Shown here: piece after piece, positions 35,075 through 44,028 of the stretch | Numbering within the stretch: the first letter of the stretch is position 1 | Layout: each line of letters starts with the position of its first letter | Assembly: GCF_947500765.1 (NCBI RefSeq) | Contig: NZ_CANMTH010000002.1 | Coordinates: 558,001 to 622,000 of the forward strand | Origin: an uncultured Formosa sp. | GTDB lineage: Bacteria > Bacteroidota > Bacteroidia > Flavobacteriales > Flavobacteriaceae | Direction of reading: 5' to 3' | DNA: 64,000 nt | Translations under genes and position numbers: made by a program | The notes under the pieces: generated by a model | What the model was told of the DNA's origin: nothing | Seen by the model: only the letters and a program-made list of their open reading frames with translations | Database searches by the model: none

Positions 35075-36808
35075 TTATTTTACTCTAAAAATAGGGTAAC
35101 GCATATGTGCTTTTTCATAATGATTGCTGTGCTTATGTATCCAATCTAATTGCGCATACCAATTACCAGAAAATGCTTTATCTGCTTGTTTTTTAGCTTC
35201 AAATCGGTGTTTAAGTTCTGTATCATTATTCAGTAGTTCTAAAGCTAAATCTTCCCAGACGTAAGGTGAAAAACCTTCTTTTTGCTGAAGAATGGTATCG
35301 AAGAAATTCCAGTTAAAAAAAGAATCTACGGCTTGGGGTTCTAAAGTTTCTAATAGATATCGAATTGCTGGCTGACGAGTTTCTATATAATAATCGCCAG
35401 TTCTAAATTGTATATCTTCTGTATTTGACTCTACCGCTGTATTTGTGTGTAAATAATGCCCTTCGTAAGGGGTTTTATTAGTGTCAAAATTTGCAATGTG
35501 ATAGGTTTCTACAGTAAATGTTTTGTCTAATTCTAATCGAGACATTTTTACTTGATTTAGTTTCAATAACTCAATAATAGAATGCCAACCTTGCGGAATA
35601 ATATATGCTTTTGGAATCTTAATTGTTATAGTTGGTTTAAAATAATTTTGGTATTTTACAGGTTTTGTGAACGGTTTAGATCTGTCGTATTTTAAACGTT
35701 TTAATCCCGTAACTTCACTTGTTATATATGTACCTTCAAATCCTTTAAATTGTAAGGTTGAAAATTTTGTTGTGTCTACTATCCAACCTAAATCGTATGT
35801 TTTAGCATTTAGAAATGTTTTATTGGCTTCCTCTCTTAATGTTTTAATTTCTTTATAATCTTTTTCAATAATAGAAATCATACTTTTCATAAGTTCATAG
35901 GTGCCTTCAACTCTAGGCTTGTACGGTTTAAGCATGTGTGTTTCTACCATCATTCCTAAGGTGTTAAATAACGTTGTATAGCCGGTAGAATATCTTGGGT
36001 GGTCTATAAACTGACTAAATCCAATTTCAGGAACTTCATTAAAAACATTAACATAGGGTGTAATGTCCCATTTTTTCGAAGAGAGATTATGTTCCAATTC
36101 AGGCATCATTTTAGTGTGTAAATACGTGCCCAAATTTCCGCCTAATTTATTGTGTTGTGTAAATAAATGTGTTAAAGTATATTGGTAATCGGCTCCATTA
36201 CTTACATGATTGTCTATAAATACATCGGGTTGAACAGTATGAAAAATTTTAGCAAAAGTTCTCGCATTTTTAGTGTCACTTTTTATAAAATCACGATTTA
36301 AATCATAATTACGAGCATTTCCTCTAAAGCCATAAGATTTAGGACCATTTTGGTTGGTTCTTGTTGTAGCGTTTCTATTTAAACTACCTCCAACATTATA
36401 AATAGGAATGGTGACTAAAACTGTATGTTTAGGCATATCTGTCTTGCCTTGTACAATATCTCTATACAACATCATTGTGGCATCTATACCATCACTTTCT
36501 CCAGGATGAATGCCATTATTTATAAGTAAAATACGTTTGTTTGTTCTGATTTTAGAAAAGTCGAAGACTTTATCAGGGCTTAATGTTATAATATGTAAAG
36601 GCTCTCCAGAATCTGTTTCTCCAATGGTTTGTATGTTAATTTGTGGGTAAGTTTTGGCTAAAGCTTCATAAAATTGAATAACTTCAGCGTAAGTTGCTGT
36701 TTCTAAACCCTCACTCTTTTCAAAATGTGTGATAAAATTATTATGAATTTGTGAGTGTAAGGTGTTAGATAATAGTAATGTAATGAAAGCGGAGACGAAT
36801 AATTTCAT
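35075..36808 (-). CDS. Exported M14-family zinc carboxypeptidase-like protein
   Basis: 577 residues with a signal peptide (cut near residue 19). The zinc pair is H101/E104 in NNGIHPGESDG, and the third ligand is probably H201 in VFIDNHVSNGADY; the substrate-binding region has RNATTRTNQ and RNYDLNRDF. These features fit an M14 metallocarboxypeptidase, which trims peptides in the periplasm or outside. The 300-residue C-terminal half is not recognised and may be a beta-sandwich. It has its own promoter, divergent from sulP. Confidence 0.88.
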   Translation of the reverse strand: MKLFVSAFITLLLSNTLHSQIHNNFITHFEKSEGLETATYAEVIQFYEALAKTYPQINIQTIGETDSGEPLHIITLSPDKVFDFSKIRTNKRILLINNGIHPGESDGIDATMMLYRDIVQGKTDMPKHTVLVTIPIYNVGGSLNRNATTRTNQNGPKSYGFRGNARNYDLNRDFIKSDTKNARTFAKIFHTVQPDVFIDNHVSNGADYQYTLTHLFTQHNKLGGNLGTYLHTKMMPELEHNLSSKKWDITPYVNVFNEVPEIGFSQFIDHPRYSTGYTTLFNTLGMMVETHMLKPYKPRVEGTYELMKSMISIIEKDYKEIKTLREEANKTFLNAKTYDLGWIVDTTKFSTLQFKGFEGTYITSEVTGLKRLKYDRSKPFTKPVKYQNYFKPTITIKIPKAYIIPQGWHSIIELLKLNQVKMSRLELDKTFTVETYHIANFDTNKTPYEGHYLHTNTAVESNTEDIQFRTGDYYIETRQPAIRYLLETLEPQAVDSFFNWNFFDTILQQKEGFSPYVWEDLALELLNNDTELKHRFEAKKQADKAFSGNWYAQLDWIHKHSNHYEKAHMRYPIFRVK

Positions 36809-36824
36809 TCTTAGTGTTTTTAAG

Positions 36825-36832
36825 CAAACTTA
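36825..36832 (-). promoter_or_regulatory. -7 element TAAGTTTG before the M14 peptidase gene
   Basis: On the minus strand TAAGTTTG matches TAnnTTTG and ends 16 nt before the ATG at 36808. No TTG at 19 bp. It lies within 60 bp of the opposing sulP promoter. Confidence 0.5.
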
Positions 36833-36854
36833 ATGAAATTATTACATTGAGAAC

Positions 36855-36884
36855 TTGTGAGTCGCCATTTTAACTGTATTTTTG
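36855..36884 (+). promoter_or_regulatory. Bacteroidota-type promoter for the SulP gene
   Basis: TTG (36855-36857), 19 bp, then TATTTTTG (36877-36884), the third complete match with identical spacing in the window. The candidate GTG start at 36857 lies within it, so translation must begin at the ATG at 36905. Confidence 0.75.
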
Positions 36885-36904
36885 CCCCTCTTAAAAAAGA
36901 AAAT

Positions 36905-38800
36905 ATGACAGATTTTATAAGGAAAATAACACCAAATGCAAAGGATGATGTTTTGGCAGGGATTACGGTATCGTTAGCGATGATTCCAGAAGTTGTAGCC
37001 TTTGCTTTTGTAGCTCAAATTAGTCCTATTGTAGCACTTTTTGGGGCTTTTATAATAGGTATTGTTTCTGCGCTTTTTGGAGGAAGACCGGGTTTAATTT
37101 CTGGAGCAGCCGGAGCAGTCGCTGTTATTTTTGTACACATGATTCAAGAAGGACACGCTAAAGGTCTTTTGTTTGATACACCCGTAGAAAATATGGGATA
37201 TTTTTATTTGTTGGCAGCCGTTGTTTTAATGGGGGTTATTCAAATATTAGCAGGAGTCTTCAAGCTTGGTAAATTTGTGCGTTTAATTCCGCATCCCGTA
37301 ATGTTAGGGTTTGTAAACGGTTTAGCTATTGTGATTTTTATGGCACAATTGGGTATGTTTAAAGAGAATACTAAAGATGTTTTTGGACAAAACATGCGTA
37401 AAACCGAATCTAAAGAATTAGTGTATAATGTAAAGGATAATACAGTAACAGATTTAATTTCTGGTAGTACTCTGTTTTCAATAAACGGTAAATCTATAAC
37501 CAATATAAATACAGGCAAAGAGGTTTTTATTATGTCGGACAATCAAGTTTTCGATGTAAATACTAAAAAAGTAGTGTTTAATGTGCAGGATAACGGTTTT
37601 TACACTGTAAAAGACAGTGGTGTTGTAAAATCTGTGATGGAAGGGAATAAGCTGTATATCATGATAGGTTTGGTTTTGTTAACCATGTTTATTATTTGGG
37701 GATTACCTAAATTAACTAAAAAAATGCCAGAGGCATTAACCGCAATTTTAATAGTTTCTCTGATTTCTATTTTTGGAGGACTAGAATCTATTAATGTAGG
37801 AGACTTTATAAGAGATGGAGGAGGAGCTGGTCTTAATGGATTTGATGAACTTTCTAGCAAGCTAAATCTTCCTGAACTTTGGAGCCATTTACCATTTAAT
37901 TTAGATACGTTAAAATTTATTGCACCTTATGCGTTTTTAGCGGCTTCTGTCGGGTTAATAGAAACCTTAATGACTATGAATCTTGTTGATGAATTAACAG
38001 ATTCTAGAGGAGATGGAAACAGAGAATGTGTAGCTCAAGGAGCAGGAAATATGTTAAGTGGTATTTTTGGTGGAACCGGAGGTTGTGGTATGATTGGACA
38101 AACGGTTATTAATATTAATGCAGGTGGCCGAGGACGCTTATCTGGTGTTATGATGGCGATTACATTACTTACTTTTATTCTATTTGCAGATAAATATATA
38201 GAACAAGTGCCAATTGCCGCTTTAGTGGGGGTAATGTTTATGATGGTTATTGAAACCTTTGCATGGTCTAGTTTAAGAATCATGAAAAAAATACCAGTTT
38301 CAGATGCCGTTGTACTTGTTATTGTTTCGGTTGTAACTGTGTTTTTCGATTTAGCAATTGCGGTATTTGTAGGAGTTATTATTTCGGCATTATCTTTTGC
38401 ATGGGAAAATGCTAAAAAAATTAGAGCTAGAAAACGTTATTCTGAAGATAAGAAAATAAAAACTTACGAAATTTGGGGGCCATTATTCTTTGGTTCAATC
38501 ACTGCTTTTAATGAAAAGTTTGATGTTAAAAATGATCCTGACGAAATATATATAGATTTTGTAGAATCTCGTGTAAGCGATCATTCAGCAGTAGAAGCTA
38601 TTACAAATATTGTAAATAAGTATGAAGCCGAAGGAAAATCAATTAAATTAAAACATTTAAGTGAAGATTGTAAGTTGTTAATGTATAAAGCGAATCCGAA
38701 GTTTAAGGATGTTATTATTGAAGATGTTCACGATCCTAGATATCACTTAGCAGCAAATCCGGAGGAATTTCCTAAACCGTTATCAGAATATAAATTTTAA
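36905..38800 (+). CDS. SulP-family inorganic anion transporter with STAS domain
   Basis: 631 residues from the ATG at 36905; the longer frame from GTG 36857 starts inside the promoter. The membrane domain shows TVSLAMIPEVVAFAFVA, then SGAAGAVAVIFVHM and GGTGGCGMIGQTVIN. A STAS-like domain closes the C-terminus (about 535-600). SulP proteins carry sulfate, bicarbonate or other anions. Unusual: an insert at about 165-243 with three similar strand motifs (KELVYNVKDN, KEVFIMSDN, KKVVFNVQDN) between membrane helices. A shared terminator separates it from coaD. Confidence 0.9.
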   Translation: MTDFIRKITPNAKDDVLAGITVSLAMIPEVVAFAFVAQISPIVALFGAFIIGIVSALFGGRPGLISGAAGAVAVIFVHMIQEGHAKGLLFDTPVENMGYFYLLAAVVLMGVIQILAGVFKLGKFVRLIPHPVMLGFVNGLAIVIFMAQLGMFKENTKDVFGQNMRKTESKELVYNVKDNTVTDLISGSTLFSINGKSITNINTGKEVFIMSDNQVFDVNTKKVVFNVQDNGFYTVKDSGVVKSVMEGNKLYIMIGLVLLTMFIIWGLPKLTKKMPEALTAILIVSLISIFGGLESINVGDFIRDGGGAGLNGFDELSSKLNLPELWSHLPFNLDTLKFIAPYAFLAASVGLIETLMTMNLVDELTDSRGDGNRECVAQGAGNMLSGIFGGTGGCGMIGQTVININAGGRGRLSGVMMAITLLTFILFADKYIEQVPIAALVGVMFMMVIETFAWSSLRIMKKIPVSDAVVLVIVSVVTVFFDLAIAVFVGVIISALSFAWENAKKIRARKRYSEDKKIKTYEIWGPLFFGSITAFNEKFDVKNDPDEIYIDFVESRVSDHSAVEAITNIVNKYEAEGKSIKLKHLSEDCKLLMYKANPKFKDVIIEDVHDPRYHLAANPEEFPKPLSEYKF

Positions 38801-38833
38801 AAAAAAAAGGCACCTAATTAAGGTGCCTTTTTT
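38801..38833. terminator. Bidirectional terminator between SulP gene and coaD
   Basis: AAAAAAGGCACCT pairs with AGGTGCCTTTTTT, so each strand has a stem followed by T. The descending arm contains the last codons and TAA of coaD (KKAP-stop), so the terminator is partly coding. Confidence 0.9.
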
Positions 38834-39282
38834 ACTCTTACCGTATCGGGAACGAGTAGCGTATAGTCTCCGTTATTTCTTATAACATCTCTAACAATAC
38901 TAGAACTGATAAATGATGTTTTAGATGAAGTTAGCAAAAACACAGTTTCAATTTCCGACAGCTTACGATTTGTTTGCGCAATGGCTTTTTCAAATTCGAA
39001 ATCGGCAGGATTTCTTAGTCCACGTAAAATAAAATCCACATTCATTTTTATACAAAAATCTACAGTAAGTCCTGTGTAAGTCGTTACCTTTACTTTTGGT
39101 TCATGTTTAAATGTGTCTAAAATAAACTGAAGACGTTCTTCTAGAGTGAACATATATTTTTTATCAGAATTAATTCCGATAGCTATAATAATTTCATCAA
39201 ATACTTTTACGCCACGTGTAATTATGTCGTAATGCCCTAATGTTAAGGGGTCGAAAGACCCAGGAAATATGGCGCGTTTCAT
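38818..39282 (-). CDS. coaD: Phosphopantetheine adenylyltransferase
   Basis: 154 residues. It is the fourth step of coenzyme A synthesis: pantetheine-4-phosphate plus ATP gives dephospho-CoA. The nucleotidyltransferase motif FPGSFDPLTLGHYDII is at the N-terminus, RGLRNPADFEFEKAIAQTNR is the substrate loop, and SSSIVRDVI the final ATP contact. The last residues lie inside the terminator shared with the SulP gene. It follows ddl by 32 bp. Confidence 0.97.
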   Translation of the reverse strand: MKRAIFPGSFDPLTLGHYDIITRGVKVFDEIIIAIGINSDKKYMFTLEERLQFILDTFKHEPKVKVTTYTGLTVDFCIKMNVDFILRGLRNPADFEFEKAIAQTNRKLSEIETVFLLTSSKTSFISSSIVRDVIRNNGDYTLLVPDTVRVKKAP

Positions 39283-39314
39283 TGTTTGGTTTGTTAGTGT
39301 TTAGTTGTGTGAAT

Positions 39315-40298
39315 TTACAATTTAATTCTTAAAGCTTCTTCTATGGCACTTTCAAATAAGTCTGACAAAGAAATACCTGCTACAGCTGCTTGTTGAGGTA
39401 AGATACTTTCTTTTGTCATTCCAGGAACCGTATTTATCTCTAACAAGTGTGGTTCTCCATCTTTAAAAATAAATTCACTTCTAGAAAATCCTTTCATTTT
39501 TAAAATCTCATATACTTTTTTAGCCAAAGTATTAACTTGATTTTCTTGCGTTTTTGTTAATCGTGCAGGTGTAATTTCTTGCGATTGTCCCAAATATTTG
39601 GCTTTGTAATCGAAAAAATCATTTTCACTTACTATCTCTGTAATAGGTAAGACTTTTGTTTCACCCTTATATGTAATAACGCCAACAGAGACTTCTATAC
39701 CATCTAAAAACGATTCAATAATAATTTCATCATCTTCTTTAAATGCGGTCTCTATAGATGTTTTTAAGTCTTCTTTTTTATACGCTTTTGTTACTCCAAA
39801 ACTACTACCTGCTTTGTTTGCTTTAACAAAGCAAGGCAAACCTACTTTTTCAATAATAGCATCTTCATTAACAACATCTCCTAAGTTTAAATAATAAGAT
39901 TCTGCTGTTTTTATACCATAAGGTTTTAAAATACTTAAACAATCTCGCTTATTATAAGTTACTGCAGCTTGGTACATATTGCAACTTGTTTGAGGCAGAT
40001 TTATAAGATTAAAATAGCCTTGAAGTTGACCATCTTCTCCTGGAGAACCATGAATTGCATTAAAAACACAGTCGAAGGTTGTCTTTTTACCTTGAATAAT
40101 TACTGAAAAATCATTTTTATCCACAGGAAATTCTTCATCATTTGCATTCACATACACCCATTTATTTTTGAAAATATGGATTTTGAATACATTGAATTTT
40201 GATGCGTCAAGTGATTGGTAAACAACGTTTCCGCTGTTTAAGGAGATTTTATATTCACTAGAATAACCTCCCATGATTATGGCAATATTTTTTTTCAT
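39315..40298 (-). CDS. ddl: D-alanine--D-alanine ligase
   Basis: 327 residues. It makes the D-Ala-D-Ala end of the peptidoglycan precursor. MGGYSSEYKISLNSGNVV is the N-terminal signature; GSPGEDGQLQGYF is the substrate motif. ATP-grasp features follow: PCFVKANKAGSSFGV and the C-terminal LEINTVPGMTKESILPQQ. It is followed by coaD and is divergent from the PASTA-protein gene, from which 104 bp separate it. Confidence 0.97.
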   Translation of the reverse strand: MKKNIAIIMGGYSSEYKISLNSGNVVYQSLDASKFNVFKIHIFKNKWVYVNANDEEFPVDKNDFSVIIQGKKTTFDCVFNAIHGSPGEDGQLQGYFNLINLPQTSCNMYQAAVTYNKRDCLSILKPYGIKTAESYYLNLGDVVNEDAIIEKVGLPCFVKANKAGSSFGVTKAYKKEDLKTSIETAFKEDDEIIIESFLDGIEVSVGVITYKGETKVLPITEIVSENDFFDYKAKYLGQSQEITPARLTKTQENQVNTLAKKVYEILKMKGFSRSEFIFKDGEPHLLEINTVPGMTKESILPQQAAVAGISLSDLFESAIEEALRIKL

Positions 40299-40376
40299 AA
40301 TAGTAACAAATGATGGAAATAATCGTTTAGCTAAAATATCATTTATTAATCAAAAGTAAAAACAGAACGGTTTTTA

Positions 40377-40384
40377 TATCTTTG
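40377..40384 (+). promoter_or_regulatory. -7 element TATCTTTG before the PASTA-protein gene
   Basis: TATCTTTG fits TAnnTTTG and ends 18 nt before the ATG at 40403. No TTG at 19-bp spacing. Confidence 0.45.
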
Positions 40385-40402
40385 CCAATCAAATTCTATA
40401 AC

Positions 40403-40960
40403 ATGAGCTTTATCAAATTCCTTACTAGTAAAACCTTTTTTCTGAATTTACTCTTAGCGGTAGTCGCTATTTTTGTGTTAAGTTATTTAACTTTAAGATG
40501 GTTAGACAGCACTACAAACCATGGTGAGTTTGAAACCGTTCCAGATTTAACTGGGACATCCATATCTGTAGCTAAAGCAGAATTAGAGAAGAATAAATTA
40601 GTGATGCAAATTCAGGATTCTGCAAATTATAATCCAGATTATCCTAAATTTTCGGTTATTGAACAAAATCCAAAACCAGGATTTAAAGTAAAAGAAAATA
40701 GAAAAATATACATTACACTTAATCCATCAGGATATAGAAAAGTGTTAGTACCCGAATTAACAAATCGTACATTTAGACAAGCAAAACCAACTTTAGAAGC
40801 CTTAGGCTTTGTTGTAGGAACCATTAGATATGTGGATAACATTGCTCGAGATATGGTTTTAGAAGTGTCTCATAATGGAGAAGATTTAAAATCAGGCGAT
40901 ATGTTACCTAAAACATCTAAAATCGATTTAGTATTAGGAAACGGTAATAGACCAAATTAA
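40403..40960 (+). CDS. PASTA-domain membrane protein
   Basis: 185 residues from the ATG at 40403. The upstream TTG at 40382 lies in the -7 promoter element and is not a start. One N-terminal membrane helix (about 13-30) is followed by two PASTA-type repeats, VPDLTGTSISVAKAELEKN and VPELTNRTFRQAKPTLEAL, in the periplasm. Such domains bind muropeptides or beta-lactams in other proteins. No kinase is attached. It is between ddl, on the other strand, and the RluD-type gene, 3 bp apart, so a cell-wall link is plausible. Confidence 0.9.
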   Translation: MSFIKFLTSKTFFLNLLLAVVAIFVLSYLTLRWLDSTTNHGEFETVPDLTGTSISVAKAELEKNKLVMQIQDSANYNPDYPKFSVIEQNPKPGFKVKENRKIYITLNPSGYRKVLVPELTNRTFRQAKPTLEALGFVVGTIRYVDNIARDMVLEVSHNGEDLKSGDMLPKTSKIDLVLGNGNRPN

Positions 40961-40963
40961 ATT

Positions 40964-42010
40964 ATGAGTGATTACACACCACAAAAAGAAGAGACTGAAG
41001 ACGAGTTATACGAGCATTATGCTTTTACAGCAGAAAAGGGGCAATCACCACTTCGAATAGATAAATATTTAATGAATTTTGTTGAAAATGCTACGCGAAG
41101 TAAAATTCAGGCAGCAGCAAAATCAGGTAACATTTATGTAAATGGTATTCCCGTTAAGTCTAATTATAAAGTTAAAGGTAACGATGTTATTAAAGTGCTT
41201 TTTGCACACCCACCATACGAGAATTTACTTGTAGGTGAAAATATTCCGATAGATATTGTTTATGAAGACGACGATTTGTTGGTGGTAAATAAACCAGCAG
41301 GAATGGTTGTGCATCCAGGTCACGGAAATTATTCAGGGACGTTAATAAATGCCTTAATTTATCATTTCGATAATCTTCCAGAAAACTCTTCTGGACGTCC
41401 AGGTTTGGTACACAGAATAGATAAGGATACTAGCGGATTATTAGTTGTCGCTAAGACTGAAGAAGCCATGGCACATTTATCGTTTCAGTTTGCCGAAAAA
41501 ACATCAGAACGTGAATATGTTGCTATTGTTTGGGGGAATGTAGATGATGAAGAAGGTACCGTTGAAGGTAATATTGGGCGTCACCCTAAAAATAGACTTC
41601 AAAACACTGTATTTTATGGAGACGATGCCGATAAAGGAAAAGTAGCAGTTACACATTATAAAGTTATAGAACGTTTAGGCTATGTAACTTTGGTGTCTTG
41701 TAAATTAGAAACTGGTCGTACGCATCAAATTCGTGTACATATGAAACATATTGGGCATACTTTGTTTAATGATGAACGTTACGGTGGAGAAAAAATATTA
41801 AAAGGAACAACATTTACAAAATATAAGCAGTTTGTAGATAACTGTTTTAAAATACTACCAAGACAAGCGTTGCATGCTAAAACGTTAGGTTTCGAGCATC
41901 CTAGAACAAAAGAATTCATGCGTTTTAATACAGATATTCCTGAAGATATGCAACAGTGTATCGAAAAGTGGAGACAATATGTAAAGCATCAAGAGATTGA
42001 TGAAGCATAA
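40964..42010 (+). CDS. RluA/RluD-family pseudouridine synthase
   Basis: 348 residues. An N-terminal S4 RNA-binding domain (about 29-80) is followed by the catalytic domain. HRIDKDTSGLLVVAK (H150 to K164) contains the catalytic Asp153, and the later GRTHQIRVHMKHIGHTLFND is the conserved RNA-binding strand. It isomerises uridines in 23S rRNA; RluD is the most likely subtype by its S4 domain, but the target sites cannot be read here. It follows the PASTA gene by 3 bp. Confidence 0.93.
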   Translation: MSDYTPQKEETEDELYEHYAFTAEKGQSPLRIDKYLMNFVENATRSKIQAAAKSGNIYVNGIPVKSNYKVKGNDVIKVLFAHPPYENLLVGENIPIDIVYEDDDLLVVNKPAGMVVHPGHGNYSGTLINALIYHFDNLPENSSGRPGLVHRIDKDTSGLLVVAKTEEAMAHLSFQFAEKTSEREYVAIVWGNVDDEEGTVEGNIGRHPKNRLQNTVFYGDDADKGKVAVTHYKVIERLGYVTLVSCKLETGRTHQIRVHMKHIGHTLFNDERYGGEKILKGTTFTKYKQFVDNCFKILPRQALHAKTLGFEHPRTKEFMRFNTDIPEDMQQCIEKWRQYVKHQEIDEA

Positions 42011-42074
42011 GTATTAGTTATTTAATTATAAGAAATAACAGTATTTATCTATATGTTTTCAGTTGTTTCGGTTG

Positions 42075-42082
42075 TAAATTTG
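42075..42082 (+). promoter_or_regulatory. -7 element TAAATTTG before yaaA
   Basis: TAAATTTG at 42075-42082 fits the consensus, 55 nt before the yaaA ATG. The -33 triplet at 19 bp is ATG instead of TTG. Confidence 0.4.
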
Positions 42083-42137
42083 TATGATTTTAAAATTGAA
42101 ATCAATTATAAAGTTGAATTGATATAATCCTACGTAA

Positions 42138-42896
42138 ATGAAATTAGTAATATCTCCAGCAAAATCTTTAGATTTTGATCGTAAGTTACCAACAGAAGTT
42201 TCAACCGAAGCTATATTCTTAAAAGAAGCAGACCGCTTAAATAAAGTGGTGAAAAAGAAATCTGCAAAAAACTTATCAGAGTTAATGCGTATTTCAGATG
42301 CTTTAGGTCAGTTAAATTACCAAAGAAATCAAGAATGGACTTTGCCTTTTACTAAAGACAATGCAAGACAAGCGATTTACGCTTTTAACGGAGATGTCTA
42401 TCGTGGTTTTGACGCCTATACCATACCAGAAAATAAATTAGAATCACTTCAAAATACGGTTAGAATTTTATCAGGATTATATGGCGTTTTAAAACCATTA
42501 GATTTAATTCAAGCCTATCGTTTAGAGATGGGAACAAAGTTACCTGTAGGTACTAATAAGAACTTGTATGAGTTTTGGAAAAAAACAATCACTAAAGCTT
42601 TAAATGAAGAATTGAAAGATGATGAGGTGTTTTTAAACTTAGCAAGTAACGAGTATTTTAAAGCTGTAGATGTAAAAACGTTAAAAGTTCCTGTAATAAC
42701 AGCAGTTTTTAAGAATTTTAAAAACGGAGAATACAAAATGATTGCAACTTACGCTAAATTAGCAAGAGGCTTAATGGCGCGTTATGTTATAGATACTAAT
42801 GCAGAAACCATAGAAGACCTAAAAGGATTTAATTACGAAAATTATAGATACGATGAGCAGTTCTCAACAAAAACCGAGTTGGTCTTTACAAGATAA
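42138..42896 (+). CDS. yaaA: Peroxide stress protein YaaA (DUF328)
   Basis: 252 residues. YaaA lowers free iron and protects DNA and proteins during hydrogen peroxide stress. MKLVISPAKSLDFDRKLPT, YAFNGDVYRGFDAYTI and LSGLYGVLKPLDLIQAYRLEMG are the family signatures, and NLASNEYFKAV follows. The C-terminal ELVFTR is standard, so the stop at 42896 is real even though the next gene's frame starts 44 bp inside. Confidence 0.95.
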   Translation: MKLVISPAKSLDFDRKLPTEVSTEAIFLKEADRLNKVVKKKSAKNLSELMRISDALGQLNYQRNQEWTLPFTKDNARQAIYAFNGDVYRGFDAYTIPENKLESLQNTVRILSGLYGVLKPLDLIQAYRLEMGTKLPVGTNKNLYEFWKKTITKALNEELKDDEVFLNLASNEYFKAVDVKTLKVPVITAVFKNFKNGEYKMIATYAKLARGLMARYVIDTNAETIEDLKGFNYENYRYDEQFSTKTELVFTR

Positions 42897-43191
42897 TAAA
42901 CGCTCTGAAACAGAACGCGAAGCTTTTAAACCAACAGGAAAAGCCCCAAAAAGGTTATCGAAAATGTATGTAGGTATTGTAATATTAATTACATACCTAA
43001 CCAGTTTAACATTAACAGTAGGTTCTAAGAAAACATTAGAAATGTGTCTAACTTCAGATTTCTGCTTCAACTCTAAAGACAATGTATTCCTTTATTCATT
43101 TTATGTTTTTAGTACCATAGCAATTATTGTACTGGTTATTTTTATAGCTTATAAGTTTGGAAAACGATTTGGAAATGCTGTAAAACAATAA
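42853..43191 (+). CDS. Small two-helix membrane protein
   Basis: 112 residues from the ATG at 42853, overlapping yaaA by 44 bp; not recognised by family. The first 37 residues are hydrophilic and basic, followed by two membrane helices (about 38-57 and 79-103) joined by a loop with two cysteines. A start at 42964 would give a 75-residue version with no overlap. It is probably an inner-membrane protein, with function unknown. Confidence 0.6.
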   Translation: MSSSQQKPSWSLQDNKRSETEREAFKPTGKAPKRLSKMYVGIVILITYLTSLTLTVGSKKTLEMCLTSDFCFNSKDNVFLYSFYVFSTIAIIVLVIFIAYKFGKRFGNAVKQ

Positions 43192-43329
43192 TTAATGTTT
43201 TACAGTCGGATCTTTATCAATATCAATTTTTAATTCAGGACGTACCTTTTTCTTAATACGCGGACGTCTTGAACCATAAGATCCTCTGTTTATTTTTCCG
43301 CGTTTTGTTTTTTTATCTCCTCTTCCCAT
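43192..43329 (-). CDS. 30S ribosomal protein THX (bTHX)
   Basis: 45 residues, found by reading the gap. The start MGRGDKKTKRGKINRGSYG is the bTHX signature, followed by a basic run (RRPRIKKKVRP). In Thermus this small protein sits in a pocket of the 30S head and stabilises rRNA. It is tail-to-tail with the membrane-protein gene, the two stop codons being directly adjacent (43189-43191 and 43192-43194). Confidence 0.9.
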   Translation of the reverse strand: MGRGDKKTKRGKINRGSYGSRRPRIKKKVRPELKIDIDKDPTVKH

Positions 43330-43374
43330 TGTTTTTCTTTTAAAATACTATTTTTAAAGCAAACTACAAAAACA

Positions 43375-44028
43375 ATGTTTAAACATAGGCATCCTTATGC
43401 ACCATTTATATCAAAATTAACAACTAAATTAATAGTTGGCACATTGCCACCACCACGATTTTCTATAGGAGATTTAAAAATAGGCGATGTAGATTTTTGT
43501 TATGGTAGTATAGATGGACAATTATGGCCTATTTTAAACACGATTTTTGATTTAAATTTAAAATTTGAAACTACAGAGGAAGCCATTACTCAGCGTAAAA
43601 ATTTTTTAAAATCTAGAGGCATTGGAGTTTGTGATATTGTAGAATGTGCCGAACGTGAAAAAATTGATGCTTCAGACTTAGGAATGAAAAACGTAGAGCT
43701 AAGAGATTTGTTAATGTATTTAAAGATGTACCCTAAAGTAGATACTTTATTATTTACAGGAGGAAATAGTAAAAATGGTCCGGAGTATTTCTTTAGAAAA
43801 CATTTAAAAACATACGGTTTATCTTTAAAAGTTCAAAGCAATGAAGTACCAAGAGAGTATAGTTTTGAATATGAAGAACGGGTTATAAAAACAGTCTCTT
43901 TAACAGCACCTTCCGGAGCCGCAAATAGAGCTGTTGGTAGCATGCCATTGTATAAACAAATGAAACACACAAATCCAAAATTCAATACTTTTGATTTTCG
44001 TGTGATGCAATACCGTGAATTTTTTTAA
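43375..44028 (+). CDS. Uracil-DNA glycosylase-superfamily protein
   Basis: 217 residues. The pattern of the UDG superfamily is visible: LIVGTLPPPRFS at the position of the catalytic motif-A loop, YGSIDGQLWPIL, RGIGVCDIVECAERE, LLFTGGNSKNG, then the C-terminal LTAPSGAANRAVGSM in place of the HPSPLS motif. The canonical catalytic Asp/His cannot be confirmed, so substrate specificity is open. It is preceded by the divergent bTHX gene and is probably monocistronic. Confidence 0.8.
   Translation: MFKHRHPYAPFISKLTTKLIVGTLPPPRFSIGDLKIGDVDFCYGSIDGQLWPILNTIFDLNLKFETTEEAITQRKNFLKSRGIGVCDIVECAEREKIDASDLGMKNVELRDLLMYLKMYPKVDTLLFTGGNSKNGPEYFFRKHLKTYGLSLKVQSNEVPREYSFEYEERVIKTVSLTAPSGAANRAVGSMPLYKQMKHTNPKFNTFDFRVMQYREFF

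Noticed and set aside
42897..42963. Absence of a spacer between yaaA and the membrane-protein gene as sign of a frameshifted fusion
   Set aside because: YaaA ends with its normal C-terminus (ELVFTR), so the two are separate proteins.
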